A stretch of DNA of 64,000 nucleotides, taken from assembly GCF_030252345.1 (NCBI RefSeq), contig NZ_CP126980.1:6339501-6403500 (forward strand), read 5' to 3'. Every line of letters begins with the position of its first letter. The first letter of the stretch is position 1. The notes under the pieces are model-generated. The model was given only the letters and a program-made list of their open reading frames with translations, was not told where the DNA came from and did no database searches. This document shows, piece after piece, positions 1 to 8,072 of the stretch. Source of the DNA: Actinoplanes oblitus. Lineage in GTDB: Bacteria > Actinomycetota > Actinomycetes > Mycobacteriales > Micromonosporaceae. The position numbers and the translations under genes were made by a program.

Positions 1-181
1 CGATCGACGCCGCGTCGTTGCTCAGCTCGAGGGCGACCTGATGTCGCTGGATCTCCCGGACCGCCACCCACGCGCCGCCCGCGACAGCCACCATGGCCGC
101 CCCGACCGCGACCGTGACCAGCAGCGACAGCCGCGCGTGCAGGGTGCGCGCCCGCCACCACCGAACCGGCCCGAACCTCAC
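1..181 (-). CDS. sensor histidine kinase, N-terminal part (runs off left edge)
   Basis: Only about 60 codons are present. The minus strand reads from a GTG at 181 into an Arg-rich cytoplasmic start, then a hydrophobic membrane helix (LLVTVAVGAAMVAVAGGAW) and the beginning of an extracytoplasmic region (EIQRHQVALELSNDA). This is the usual start of a two-component sensor kinase. A strong purine run (GGGGGAGG) at about 188-196 favours the GTG at 181 over the one at 187. It follows the response regulator stop by about 55 nt on the same strand. The kinase domain is outside the window, so the call rests on the N-terminal topology and the partner gene. Confidence 0.7.
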   Translation of the reverse strand, partial: MRFGPVRWWRARTLHARLSLLVTVAVGAAMVAVAGGAWVAVREIQRHQVALELSNDAASI

Positions 182-236
182 CGCCACCCCTCCCCCACAG
201 CCCCGCCCGCAGGACGAGACCGATGACCAGAAGCGC

Positions 237-947
237 TCACAACGGCTCCTCCCGCAGGACGAAGCCGACTCCGCGCACGGTGTGCAGCAGCCGCGGCTCC
301 CCCTGCGCCTCCAGCTTGCGCCGCAGATAACCCAGGTAGACGTGCAGGCTGTTGGACTGCTCGCCGAAGTCGTAACCCCAGACCTGCTCGAACAGGGCGG
401 CCCGGCTCAGCACCTGGCGCGGGTGCCGCAGGAACGCCTCGAGGATGTCGAACTCGGTGCGGGTCAGCCGCACCGCCCGGCCGCCTCGCTGGACCTCCCG
501 GGTGCGGGGGTGGAGGCGTACGTCGGAGAACCCCAGCCACTCGCCCGCCTCCGCCTCGCCGGGGATCGTGCCGGGTGGCGTGGCCAGCGCCGAGCGGCGC
601 AGCAGCGCGCGGATCCGGGCCAGCAGCTCCTGCAGGGCGAACGGTTTGACCAGGTAGTCATCGGCGCCGGCGTCCAGGCCGGCGACCCGGTCGCCGACGC
701 TGTCGCGGGCGGTGAGCATCAGCACCGGCAGGAAGACGCCGTCGGCGCGCAGCCGGCGGCAGGCCTCCAGGCCGTCCATCCGCGGCATGCTCACGTCCAG
801 GATCAGCGCGTCCGGCTCACCGGCGCGGACCGCGTCGAGGGCCTGCAGCCCGTCGCCGGCGATCTCCACCTGATAGCCCTCGAAGCGCAGCGTGCGCGCC
901 AGCGAGTCACGCACCGCCGCATCGTCCTCCACCACCAGGATCCGCAT
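237..947 (-). CDS. OmpR/PhoB-family response regulator
   Basis: A 236-aa DNA-binding response regulator. The receiver domain (about 1-118) has the acidic pocket EDD at 7-9, the phospho-acceptor D51 in [12 protein letters not shown], the conserved T in LTARD and the switch lysine in YLVKPF. The C-terminal winged helix (about 135-235) ends in the typical [10 protein letters not shown] hairpin. The ATG at 947 is preceded by GGGTGGAG at 5 nt, so the upstream in-frame codon at 977 is rejected. It sits between the FMN-binding/ferric-reductase-like genes and the kinase on one strand. It probably regulates that redox module; an 11-bp direct repeat upstream of the reductase (2805-2826) is a candidate site. 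Confidence 0.93.
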   Translation of the reverse strand: MRILVVEDDAAVRDSLARTLRFEGYQVEIAGDGLQALDAVRAGEPDALILDVSMPRMDGLEACRRLRADGVFLPVLMLTARDSVGDRVAGLDAGADDYLVKPFALQELLARIRALLRRSALATPPGTIPGEAEAGEWLGFSDVRLHPRTREVQRGGRAVRLTRTEFDILEAFLRHPRQVLSRAALFEQVWGYDFGEQSNSLHVYLGYLRRKLEAQGEPRLLHTVRGVGFVLREEPL

Positions 948-980
948 GCTCTCCACCCTGCCAGCACCCCCCGGCAACGA

Positions 981-1400
981 TCAGCCCAGGTGCGCGGCGT
1001 CGAGCGCGGACTGCAGCGACCGCAGATATCCGTCGCTGGTCACGGTGGCCCCGGAGACCGTGTCGATGTCGGCGCTCTGCGCGTCCAGGGTCTCCCGCAC
1101 GAGCGTCGGGATGGCGTACGCGTTGATCTCCTGGTCCTTGTGGTTCCCGGTCGGGTAGACCGGCACGGTGACCTGCGTGATCTTGCCGCCGGCCACGGTG
1201 ATCTCCACCTGCACGTCACCCCACCGGGTCGACACCGTCGAGCCGGTGTAGTTCTTCCCACTGGAGGAAGAGGAGTCGGAACCGCCGGAGACGGGCGCCA
1301 CCGCCGCCACCGGCTCAGCGCCATTGGTGCTGGTCCGATAGCTGAACAGGAGCACGAGCACGGCAACGGTGGAAAGCAGCCACAGAGTGATACGACGCAT
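981..1400 (-). CDS. FMN-binding domain protein
   Basis: A 139-aa protein with an N-terminal membrane anchor (LWLLSTVAVLVLLFSY), a Ser-rich linker (residues about 40-50) and an FMN_bind domain. That domain ends in DTVSGATVTSDGYLRSLQSA. The SGATVTS segment matches the D(S)GA(T)xT motif in which the Thr can carry covalent FMN, as in NqrC/RnfG-like proteins. It starts 8 nt after the reductase stop, so the two are co-transcribed. A likely role is a small extracytoplasmic flavin electron carrier working with the reductase; the direction of electron flow cannot be read from sequence. Confidence 0.88.
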   Translation of the reverse strand: MRRITLWLLSTVAVLVLLFSYRTSTNGAEPVAAVAPVSGGSDSSSSSGKNYTGSTVSTRWGDVQVEITVAGGKITQVTVPVYPTGNHKDQEINAYAIPTLVRETLDAQSADIDTVSGATVTSDGYLRSLQSALDAAHLG

Positions 1401-1408
1401 CGGATTCC

Positions 1409-2764
1409 TTACCAGGAGAAGAGTTCGGTGTGCAGGCGGTCGGCGGCGACCCCGGCCTCCAGCGCGGCGCCCCGCACCGACGCGGCCCACGCCCGCGGCC
1501 CACAGACGTACAGATGGGAATCGGCGATCCGGGGCACCAGCTGCCGCAACGTCTCGGCGTCCCGGTGCCCGGCCAGACCGGCCGGCAGCCAACCGGGGCG
1601 GTCGGCGCGCGGCCCGAGCAGCGTCACCACCCGCACCCCGCGGTGCTGGGCGAACCACTCCAGCTCCGACCGGAAGGCCAGCTCCGCCTCGCCGCGCGCC
1701 CGGTAGATCAGCGTCGCCTCGCCGGGCCGGTAGGGCAGTTCGCCGAGCAGCGACAGCAGCGGTGTGACGCCGATCCCGCAGGCCACCATCACCACCGGCC
1801 CACCGGTGTAGGTCTCCCCGGTCAGCTTCCCGTACGGCCCCTCGAACAGCACCCGCGTTCCCGGCCGCAGCCCGGCCACCCGGGAGCTGCCGTCCCCGAG
1901 GTTCTTCACGGTGATCCGGAGCTGATCGCCGTGCGGCGTGGCGGAGAGCGAGTACGGGTTGGCCCGGCTCCACCCCGCTCCGTCCAGGAACCGCCACTGG
2001 AAGAACTGCCCGGCCCGCACCGGCAGCTCCCCGAGCCGTTCCCCGCGCAGGTACACCGAGGTCAGCCCGGGCCCTTCGGACACCACCCGGGTCACCACCA
2101 GCCGGTGCCGCCAGTTGCGCCAGGCGGGCAACCCCACCCGGTACGCCAGCACCGCGCCCGCGGACACCCCGTACAGCGTCCACCAGTACACCGTGGCGGC
2201 CGTCGAGCCGGTGAAGTCCGTGCCGGTCCAGAGCTGATGCGGCAGGGCCAGCCCGACCCCGAGGTACGCGTACAGGTGCAGCAGGTGCCACGACTCGTAC
2301 CGAAGCTTGCGCCGAGCGGCCCGGATCGACGTCACCACCACCATGACCAGCGCCAGGGTCCCCGCGGCGGCGAGCAACATCCCGGGGTAGTTCCAGATCA
2401 TGTCCCAGAGCTCGGTGAGCAGACCGGTGATCGTCACGATGTGCACCACCATCAGCCAGAACGAGCCGAACCCGGCCCACCGGTGCCACCGCGCCAGCCG
2501 GTCCTGCCCGAACGCCCGCTCCACCAGGGGGATCCGGGCCATCAGCAGCACCTGGAGCAGCATCAGGTCGGAGGCGAGCAGCCCGGTCAGCCGTCCCCAG
2601 GCGGACAGGGTGACGACCTGCCGGACGCCGCCGTCGCTGACCCAGAGCGCCACCACCACCAGGAGGCTGAGCGCCGCGATCGAGCCGCCCACGTCGGCGT
2701 ACCAGCGCGGCGTGGCGGACGGGCGGGTGCGGGGCGCCCGGGTGGGCACGGCTGTCGCTGTCAT
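1409..2764 (-). CDS. membrane ferric-reductase-like flavin oxidoreductase
   Basis: A 451-aa protein with about six N-terminal membrane helices (about 25-200) of the ferric reductase type, including His residues positioned for haem (RWHRWAGF, MVVHIV, WHLLHLYAY). A ferredoxin-NADP-reductase-like half follows. It has a flavin-binding NPYSLSA motif (R/N-x-Y-S type), a GPYG loop, the pyridine nucleotide motif ACGIGVTPLLSLL and a terminal YVCGP. It should move electrons from NAD(P)H through FAD and haem across the membrane. It is the first gene of the minus-strand set reductase, FMN-binding protein, response regulator, kinase. The ATG at 2764 begins MTATAVP, and an upstream extension is Pro/Gly-rich and unlikely. 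Confidence 0.9.
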   Translation of the reverse strand: MTATAVPTRAPRTRPSATPRWYADVGGSIAALSLLVVVALWVSDGGVRQVVTLSAWGRLTGLLASDLMLLQVLLMARIPLVERAFGQDRLARWHRWAGFGSFWLMVVHIVTITGLLTELWDMIWNYPGMLLAAAGTLALVMVVVTSIRAARRKLRYESWHLLHLYAYLGVGLALPHQLWTGTDFTGSTAATVYWWTLYGVSAGAVLAYRVGLPAWRNWRHRLVVTRVVSEGPGLTSVYLRGERLGELPVRAGQFFQWRFLDGAGWSRANPYSLSATPHGDQLRITVKNLGDGSSRVAGLRPGTRVLFEGPYGKLTGETYTGGPVVMVACGIGVTPLLSLLGELPYRPGEATLIYRARGEAELAFRSELEWFAQHRGVRVVTLLGPRADRPGWLPAGLAGHRDAETLRQLVPRIADSHLYVCGPRAWAASVRGAALEAGVAADRLHTELFSW

Positions 2765-2804
2765 GCCCCCAAGATTCGGCACCTCACCTAAGACCTGGAC
2801 CACC

Positions 2805-2826
2805 GGAAACGTAAGGAATCGCTAAG
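2805..2826 (-). promoter_or_regulatory. candidate response-regulator box upstream of the reductase operon
   Basis: On the minus strand two adjacent 11-bp half sites read CTTAGCGATTC and CTTACGTTTCC. OmpR/PhoB-family regulators bind head-to-tail direct repeats with about 11-bp period, and such a regulator is encoded in the downstream operon. The repeat lies about 40-60 bp upstream of the reductase start. Autoregulation is inferred. Confidence 0.4.
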
Positions 2827-2927
2827 AGACACGGCTCTCAGACCCGGAACAGACGAGCCACAGCTTCCACCCAGGCGCCGGACCGCCAATGGGGAACACC
2901 ACATGAACCCCGTCTGAAGGAAACCTC

Positions 2928-3497
2928 GTGAATGCTCTGTTCGCCGCGGCCGCGGATCTCCTGGCGATCGGCCTCCTGACGTTCGGCGTCTACTTCCCCC
3001 GGCACCACCGGCGCGACCTGGTCGCCGCGTTCCTGGGGGTGAACATCGGGGTGCTCGCCGTGTCGACGGTGCTCGGCGCCGAGAACGTCGGGGCCGGCCT
3101 GGGCCTGGGCCTGTTCGGCGTCCTGTCGATCATCCGGTTGCGCTCCGACGAGATCACCCAGCACGAGGTGGCCTACTACTTCGCGGCGCTCGCGCTGGGC
3201 CTGCTCAGCGGCCTGGGCGGCCTCGACCCGATCACCGGCGCGCTGATGGTCCTGATCATCGCGGCGCTCTGGATCGGCGACCACCCCGGCCTGTTCCACA
3301 GATACCGGCACCAGACCCTCCGGCTGGACACCGCGCACACCGACGAGACCGGGCTGCGCGCCCACCTGGAGCGCCTGCTCGGCGGGACCGTCGTCAACCT
3401 GTCGATCAAGCAGGTGGACCTGGTCAACGACAGCACCCTGGTCGAGGTCCGCTACCTGGCCCCGGCTGGCCGCGCCGCACGGGTGCCGGCCGCGTGA
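2928..3497 (+). CDS. DUF4956 domain membrane protein
   Basis: A 189-aa protein with three to four N-terminal membrane helices (about 1-110) and a soluble C-terminal tail. The segment LFGVLSIIRLRSDEITQHEVAYYF is the conserved core of DUF4956. It starts at a GTG with GAAGG 7 nt upstream and ends in a 4-nt overlap with the VTC-domain gene, implying coupled translation. In many bacteria DUF4956, a VTC-domain protein and a Cthe_2159-like secreted protein are neighbours, exactly as here. No biochemical role is established for DUF4956; a membrane partner of the VTC protein is a reasonable inference. Confidence 0.88.
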   Translation: MNALFAAAADLLAIGLLTFGVYFPRHHRRDLVAAFLGVNIGVLAVSTVLGAENVGAGLGLGLFGVLSIIRLRSDEITQHEVAYYFAALALGLLSGLGGLDPITGALMVLIIAALWIGDHPGLFHRYRHQTLRLDTAHTDETGLRAHLERLLGGTVVNLSIKQVDLVNDSTLVEVRYLAPAGRAARVPAA

Positions 3498-4255
3498 TCG
3501 CCACCTTCGCCCCGATCTCGCTCGACGGCCTGGTCGCCGCGGCCGAGTTGCTCACCCGGGTCGACCGCAAGTACCTGCTGCCCGCCGCGCTGCTCCCGGC
3601 GCTGATGGCCGAGCTGCCACCGGAGGTCCGCGCGCTGGAGATCGACGGCCGCCGCGACTTCGGCTACCGCTCGGTCTACTTCGACACCGAGCGCCTGGAC
3701 AGCTACCTCGGCGCGGCACACCGGCGGCGCCGCCGCTTCAAGGTCCGCATCCGCACCTACCTGGAGACCGGCGCTCGCTTCGTCGAGGTCAAGACCCGCG
3801 GTTCCCGCGGGACCACGATCAAGAACCGGCTCGCGTACGCCGGGAACGGTCACCTCCTGGGCGCCGCGGGCCAGGCCCACCTCGAGCACGTCCTGTCCGG
3901 CGCCGGCATCGTCCCGACCGGCCACACCTTCCACCCGGTGCTCGCCACCCACTACCGGCGGCACACGCTCTACCTGCCCGGATGCGGCAGCCGGGTCACC
4001 ATCGACACGGACCTGAGCTGGTCCCTCCCGGACGGCACCGCACTGAGCATGCCGGGCCACGTGGTGCTGGAGACCAAGTCCGCCGGTGGCCGCTGCGACG
4101 TGGACCGGCTGCTCCGGCGGCACCGGCACCGCCCCGTCCCGATCTCCAAGTACGCCACCGGCCTCGCCGCGCTGCGCCCCGAACTCCCCGCCAACCGCTG
4201 GCACCCGGTCCTGCACCGCCACTTCTCCCCGAGGAACCACCATGAGACTGCGTAA
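3494..4255 (+). CDS. VTC-domain (polyphosphate polymerase-like) protein
   Basis: A 253-aa protein matching the VTC tunnel domain. The N-terminal TRVDRKYLLP supplies a basic strand. YRSVYFDTERLDSY is followed by an Arg-rich stretch (HRRRRRFKVRIRTY) and EVKTRGSRGTTIKNR, the alternating basic and acidic residues that line the triphosphate tunnel. The C-terminal KYATGLAALRP is also typical. In yeast Vtc4 this fold makes polyphosphate from ATP; activity is not proven for short bacterial homologues. It overlaps DUF4956 upstream by 4 nt and the secreted lipoprotein gene downstream by 14 nt, so the three genes form one translationally coupled unit. Confidence 0.88.
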   Translation: MIATFAPISLDGLVAAAELLTRVDRKYLLPAALLPALMAELPPEVRALEIDGRRDFGYRSVYFDTERLDSYLGAAHRRRRRFKVRIRTYLETGARFVEVKTRGSRGTTIKNRLAYAGNGHLLGAAGQAHLEHVLSGAGIVPTGHTFHPVLATHYRRHTLYLPGCGSRVTIDTDLSWSLPDGTALSMPGHVVLETKSAGGRCDVDRLLRRHRHRPVPISKYATGLAALRPELPANRWHPVLHRHFSPRNHHETA

Positions 4256-6062
4256 GAAGTTCGTCGCCGCCGTCAGCTCGGCCGCGCTGGCGGCCGTCCT
4301 GCTCGCCGGCTGCTCCGGCGGCACCGGCGCGACAGCCGCCGAGGCGGCCACCGCCACCGCGGCGGTCAGCACTGTCGACGGCACCCAGAAGGCGTCCGCC
4401 GTACTCGCCGCCGACAAGACCGCCACCACCGTGGGTGACGTGTCCACCGGCGACGCGTCGGTCGTCACGCTGGCCGGGGGTTCGGCGTCGAGCGACGCCG
4501 GCGGCGTCACGGTGAACGGGTCGACGGTGACCATCTCGAAGGCCGGTACCTACCGGATCACCGGGACGCTGACGGACGGGCAGATCGTGGTGGACGCCGC
4601 CGGCGCCACCGTCACGCTGATCCTGGACAACGCCTCGATCAGCAGCTCGACCACCGCCGCTGTCGCCGCCACCGCCGTGGACTCGCTGGTCGTCATGCTC
4701 GCCGACGGGACCACGAACACGCTGGCCGACGCCGCGTCGTACGCCGATGACGCGGACGTGAACGCGGCCCTGTTCAGCGCCGGCGACCTGGGCATCACCG
4801 GGACCGGGTCGCTGACCGTGACCGGGAACGGCAACGACGGCATCACCGCCAAGGACGGCCTGGTGATCCGATCCGGGACGGTCGCGGTCACCGCGAAGGA
4901 CGACGGGATCCGCGGCAAGGACTACGTGGTGGTCGACGGCGGCACGATCACGGTCACCGCCGGCGGCGACGGGATCAAGGCGGACGACACCGAGGACGCC
5001 GACTCCGGCTACGTGGCGATCGCCGGCGGGACGGTGACGCTGACCGCCGCCGGCGACGGCGTCGACGCGGCCACCGACATCGTGCTCACCGGCGGCGACC
5101 TGACGGTACGGGCGGGCGGCGGGCACGGCGTCACGGCCGCCGGCGACACCTCGGCGAAGGGCCTCAAGTCCGGGGTGATCACCGTGCTGGAGGGCGGCAG
5201 CACGACGATCGACGCCGCCGACGACGCGATCCACAGCGACGGCGCCGTCCACTTCACCGGCGCGAAGGTCACCGTGGCCAGCGGCGGCGACGGCGTGCAC
5301 GCCGAGGGCCAGCAGATCGTCGACGGCGGCTCGCTCGACGTGACCACGTCCGACGAGGGCCTGGAGGCGGCCGACTTCGTCCTCAACTCGGGCACCGTGC
5401 ACGTCGTCGCCAGCGACGACGGCGTCAACGCGGCCGGTGGCTCCGGCACCACCACCGCCGGCACCGGTGGCGGGGGCGGCGGCTTCGGGGGCGGGCCGGG
5501 CGGGGGCGGCGACGAGGTCGGACCGTACAAGTGGACGGTGAACGGCGGCACCCTGATCGTCGACGCGGGCGGGGACGGGCTGGACTCCAACGGGACGGCC
5601 TCGATCACCGGCGGGACCGTCGTCGTCAACGGGCCGGAGGGCAACGGCAACGGGGCGCTCGACGTGAACGGCACCTTCACGATCAGTGGCGGCACCCTGC
5701 TGGCGGCGGGCAGCGCGGGCATGGTGGTCTCGCCGGGCACCGACTCCGCGCAGGGCTGGATCTCCGCGTCGCTGGCCAGCGCGGTGCCGGCCGGCACCAC
5801 CGTGCAGATCGCGGACGGTGACGGGAACCTGATCGCCACCTATGTGACGAGCAAGACCATCCAGAGCGTGGTCTTCTCCTCCTCGAAGATCAGGAGTGGT
5901 TCCGGCTACACCGTCTACACCGGTGGCAGCGCGAGCGGCAGCAGCACCGGTGGGCTGTCCGCGGGCGGCACGCTCGGCGCGGCCACCAAGATCACCACGG
6001 TGACCGCGGACCAGGCGGCGGCCGGGGGCGGCGGGTTCGGGGGCGGGCACGGGCCGCGCTGA
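4242..6062 (+). CDS. Cthe_2159-like carbohydrate-binding beta-helix lipoprotein
   Basis: A 606-aa secreted lipoprotein. The signal sequence runs through VLLAGC, giving a lipobox Cys at about residue 24. The body is a run of short repeats of the pattern G-T-V-T-V-T-A-x-x-D-G-I/V with recurring DDGI, GDGIKADD, GDGVDA and SDDGV. This is the right-handed beta-helix repeat of the Cthe_2159 family, whose founding member binds acidic polysaccharide and calcium. Gly-rich linkers lie near residues 410-425 and at the extreme C-terminus. It is coupled to the VTC and DUF4956 genes. It probably sits outside the membrane and binds an acidic polymer; the ligand here is unknown. Confidence 0.85.
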   Translation: MRLRKKFVAAVSSAALAAVLLAGCSGGTGATAAEAATATAAVSTVDGTQKASAVLAADKTATTVGDVSTGDASVVTLAGGSASSDAGGVTVNGSTVTISKAGTYRITGTLTDGQIVVDAAGATVTLILDNASISSSTTAAVAATAVDSLVVMLADGTTNTLADAASYADDADVNAALFSAGDLGITGTGSLTVTGNGNDGITAKDGLVIRSGTVAVTAKDDGIRGKDYVVVDGGTITVTAGGDGIKADDTEDADSGYVAIAGGTVTLTAAGDGVDAATDIVLTGGDLTVRAGGGHGVTAAGDTSAKGLKSGVITVLEGGSTTIDAADDAIHSDGAVHFTGAKVTVASGGDGVHAEGQQIVDGGSLDVTTSDEGLEAADFVLNSGTVHVVASDDGVNAAGGSGTTTAGTGGGGGGFGGGPGGGGDEVGPYKWTVNGGTLIVDAGGDGLDSNGTASITGGTVVVNGPEGNGNGALDVNGTFTISGGTLLAAGSAGMVVSPGTDSAQGWISASLASAVPAGTTVQIADGDGNLIATYVTSKTIQSVVFSSSKIRSGSGYTVYTGGSASGSSTGGLSAGGTLGAATKITTVTADQAAAGGGGFGGGHGPR

Positions 6063-6074
6063 TTCCGGTACGCC

Positions 6075-6111
6075 ACGGGCCGCTCCCTCGCCAGGCGGGG
6101 GAGCGGCCCGT
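6075..6111 (+). terminator. intrinsic-type terminator after the lipoprotein gene
   Basis: A perfect 13-bp stem (ACGGGCCGCTCCC with its complement) closes a loop of about 11 nt, 12 nt after the stop codon. There is no U-tract, which is common for actinobacterial terminators. It ends the DUF4956-VTC-lipoprotein unit. Confidence 0.75.
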
Positions 6112-6215
6112 CGCGTACCCGAAAAGGTGTTGATCCTCGGCAATCGCGATCAACCGCGGCATCCGGCGTGCGAGTATCCGCGAGCCGGACAAAAGCGGAG
6201 CATCTGGGAGGTCTC

Positions 6216-7286
6216 GTGGGCCGGATCGGGAAACGCCGCACGCCGCTGTGGGCTCGGCTCGGCATCGCCGTCGGCAGCCTCCTGCTCGCGCCGGCCCTGG
6301 TCACCGGCCAGGCGGCGGCCGGTTCCGGCGGTCCGGCGGCGGCGACCGGGTTCACCGGGCCGCTGAACCTGCTGCTCGTCGGCATCGACCCGCGCGACGA
6401 TCACACCGCCCCGCTCGCCGACTCGATCATCGTGGCGCACATCCCGGCGGACCGGCACGGCGCGTTCCTCTTCTCGATCCCGCGCGACCTGGTCGTGACG
6501 ATCCCGGCGTTCGCGGCATCCGGGACACCCGCCCAGCGCAGCAAGATCAACGCGGCGATGGCGCTGGGCAGCCGGCTCGGCGGCGACCGGTTCAGCCCGG
6601 CGCAGGGCTTCGCACTGCTGGCGCGGACCGTCGGCGACGTCACCGGCATCCGGCGGTTCGACGCCGGCGCGGTGCTGAACTTCGGCGGCTTCACCAAGAT
6701 GGTCGAGGCGGTCGGCGGCCTGTCCATGCCGATCGACCAGACGGTCGTCTCCGAGCACCGCAAACCCGACGGCACCCCGCGGGACCGGCTGCCGGAGTGC
6801 CCCGGCCACGACAACTGCCACCGGCCCTACACCGGTCCGCAGAAGGTCTACCCGCGCAGCCTCCGGCCGGTGCACCTGCGGCCGTGGGAGGCGCTCGACT
6901 TCGTCCGGCAGCGCTACGGCCTGCCGCACTCCGACTACGACCGGCAGCGGCACCAGCGCCAGTTCCTCAAGGCCCTGGCCAAGAAGGTGAAGCGGACGGT
7001 GCTGACCAGCCCGGGCGGCCTGCTGCACACCACCGGCGTCATCGGCGACTCGCTGACCTTCGTCGGCGGCGGCCACAGCCTGAGCGAGTGGGCCACCGAG
7101 CTCGCCGGCCTGCACCTCAACGCGATGCGGACGCTCGGCCTGCCCGGCTCCGCCCTCTTCGAGAACGGCACCTACCTCGGCGAACAGTTCCCACCAGCGG
7201 TCACCACGTTCTTCACGGCGGTGGCCACCGACCGGATCCCGCGGTATCTCCTGGCCCATCCCGGCGTGGTCACCGTCGACGGCTGA
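6216..7286 (+). CDS. LytR-CpsA-Psr (LCP) family protein
   Basis: A 356-aa protein: short basic N-terminus, one signal-anchor helix (about 14-35) and an extracytoplasmic LCP domain. The domain shows LNLLLVGIDPRDD, ADSIIVAHIP, FSIPRDLVVTIP, KINAAMALG, LSMPIDQTV and DFVRQRYGLPHSDYDRQRHQ, which contain the conserved Asp/Arg residues that hold a polyprenyl pyrophosphate. LCP enzymes attach wall polymers to peptidoglycan. The GTG at 6216 has GGGAGG about 5 nt upstream; an in-frame start at 6168 lacks a ribosome site. It stands alone after the terminator at 6075-6111. The polymer it transfers is not evident. Confidence 0.9.
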   Translation: MGRIGKRRTPLWARLGIAVGSLLLAPALVTGQAAAGSGGPAAATGFTGPLNLLLVGIDPRDDHTAPLADSIIVAHIPADRHGAFLFSIPRDLVVTIPAFAASGTPAQRSKINAAMALGSRLGGDRFSPAQGFALLARTVGDVTGIRRFDAGAVLNFGGFTKMVEAVGGLSMPIDQTVVSEHRKPDGTPRDRLPECPGHDNCHRPYTGPQKVYPRSLRPVHLRPWEALDFVRQRYGLPHSDYDRQRHQRQFLKALAKKVKRTVLTSPGGLLHTTGVIGDSLTFVGGGHSLSEWATELAGLHLNAMRTLGLPGSALFENGTYLGEQFPPAVTTFFTAVATDRIPRYLLAHPGVVTVDG

Positions 7287-7331
7287 CCCCTCCCCCGGAC
7301 ACCGGCGCGGGCCGCCGGGCAGAATCGGGGT

Positions 7332-7952
7332 ATGCGGCAGGCACGGGTGGATCACGGTGTGGTCAGTGGGACGTTCAGCCTCGACGGGCAGACCTTCGAC
7401 GTCGACAACAACGTCTGGGTGGTCGGCGACGACACCGAGTGCGTGGTGATCGACGCGCCCCACGACGTCGACGCCATCCTGGCGATCGTCGGCGACCGGC
7501 GGGTCACCGCCATCGTCTGCACCCACGCCCACGACGACCACGTCCGGGTCGCGCCGGCGCTGCGCGAGCGGACCGGCGCACCGATCCTGCTGCATCCGGC
7601 CGAGCTGCCGCTCTGGGAGCTGACGCACGGCACCGGCGTCACCTGGGACCGGGACCTGTCCGACGGCGACCGGGTCGAGGTGGCCGGCATCGGCCTGACC
7701 GTGCTGCACACGCCGGGGCACGCGCCTGGCGCGGTCTGCCTCCACGCCCCCGATCTGGGGTGCGTCTTCACCGGCGACACCCTCTTCCAGGGCGGCCCGG
7801 GCGCGACCGGCCGGTCGTACTCGGACGGCGACCTGATCGTCGCCTCGATCCGGGCGAGACTGTTCGCCCTGCCCGGCGAGACGGTGGTGCACACCGGCCA
7901 CGGCCCGGACACCACCATCGCCGCCGAGCGGACCGCCCTGACCCGGTCCTGA
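7332..7952 (+). CDS. MBL-fold metallo-hydrolase
   Basis: A 206-aa single-domain metallo-beta-lactamase-fold hydrolase. The zinc motif THAHDDH is at about 58-64. The second-shell HTPGHAPGAVCL, the bridging Asp in CVFTGDTLF and the C-terminal HTGHGPDTTI supply the other ligands. Size and motifs resemble glyoxalase II-like hydrolases, but the substrate is not determined by sequence. The ATG at 7332 lies 45 nt after the LCP gene. It is probably an independent housekeeping hydrolase. Confidence 0.88.
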   Translation: MRQARVDHGVVSGTFSLDGQTFDVDNNVWVVGDDTECVVIDAPHDVDAILAIVGDRRVTAIVCTHAHDDHVRVAPALRERTGAPILLHPAELPLWELTHGTGVTWDRDLSDGDRVEVAGIGLTVLHTPGHAPGAVCLHAPDLGCVFTGDTLFQGGPGATGRSYSDGDLIVASIRARLFALPGETVVHTGHGPDTTIAAERTALTRS

Positions 7953-8072
7953 CCCGTCGACGGTCCCGGCGGGCGGCGCAGGCGGTCCTGACTGCTTGAT
8001 CGCGGCCGGGTCGACAGTCGGTCGACTGCCGCATCACAGTCCCGGAACAGGCAACGCCGCTTCACTCTGCTC

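Noticed and set aside
93..1706. Very long plus-strand open frame over the response regulator and reductase genes
   Set aside because: It is antisense to genes with clear domains and has His/Arg/Pro-rich composition typical of the complementary strand of GC-rich genes.
8015..8028. Palindrome CAGTCG-GT-CGACTG before the glycosidase gene
   Set aside because: Short arms with common bases; no regulator adjacent and no second copy in the window.
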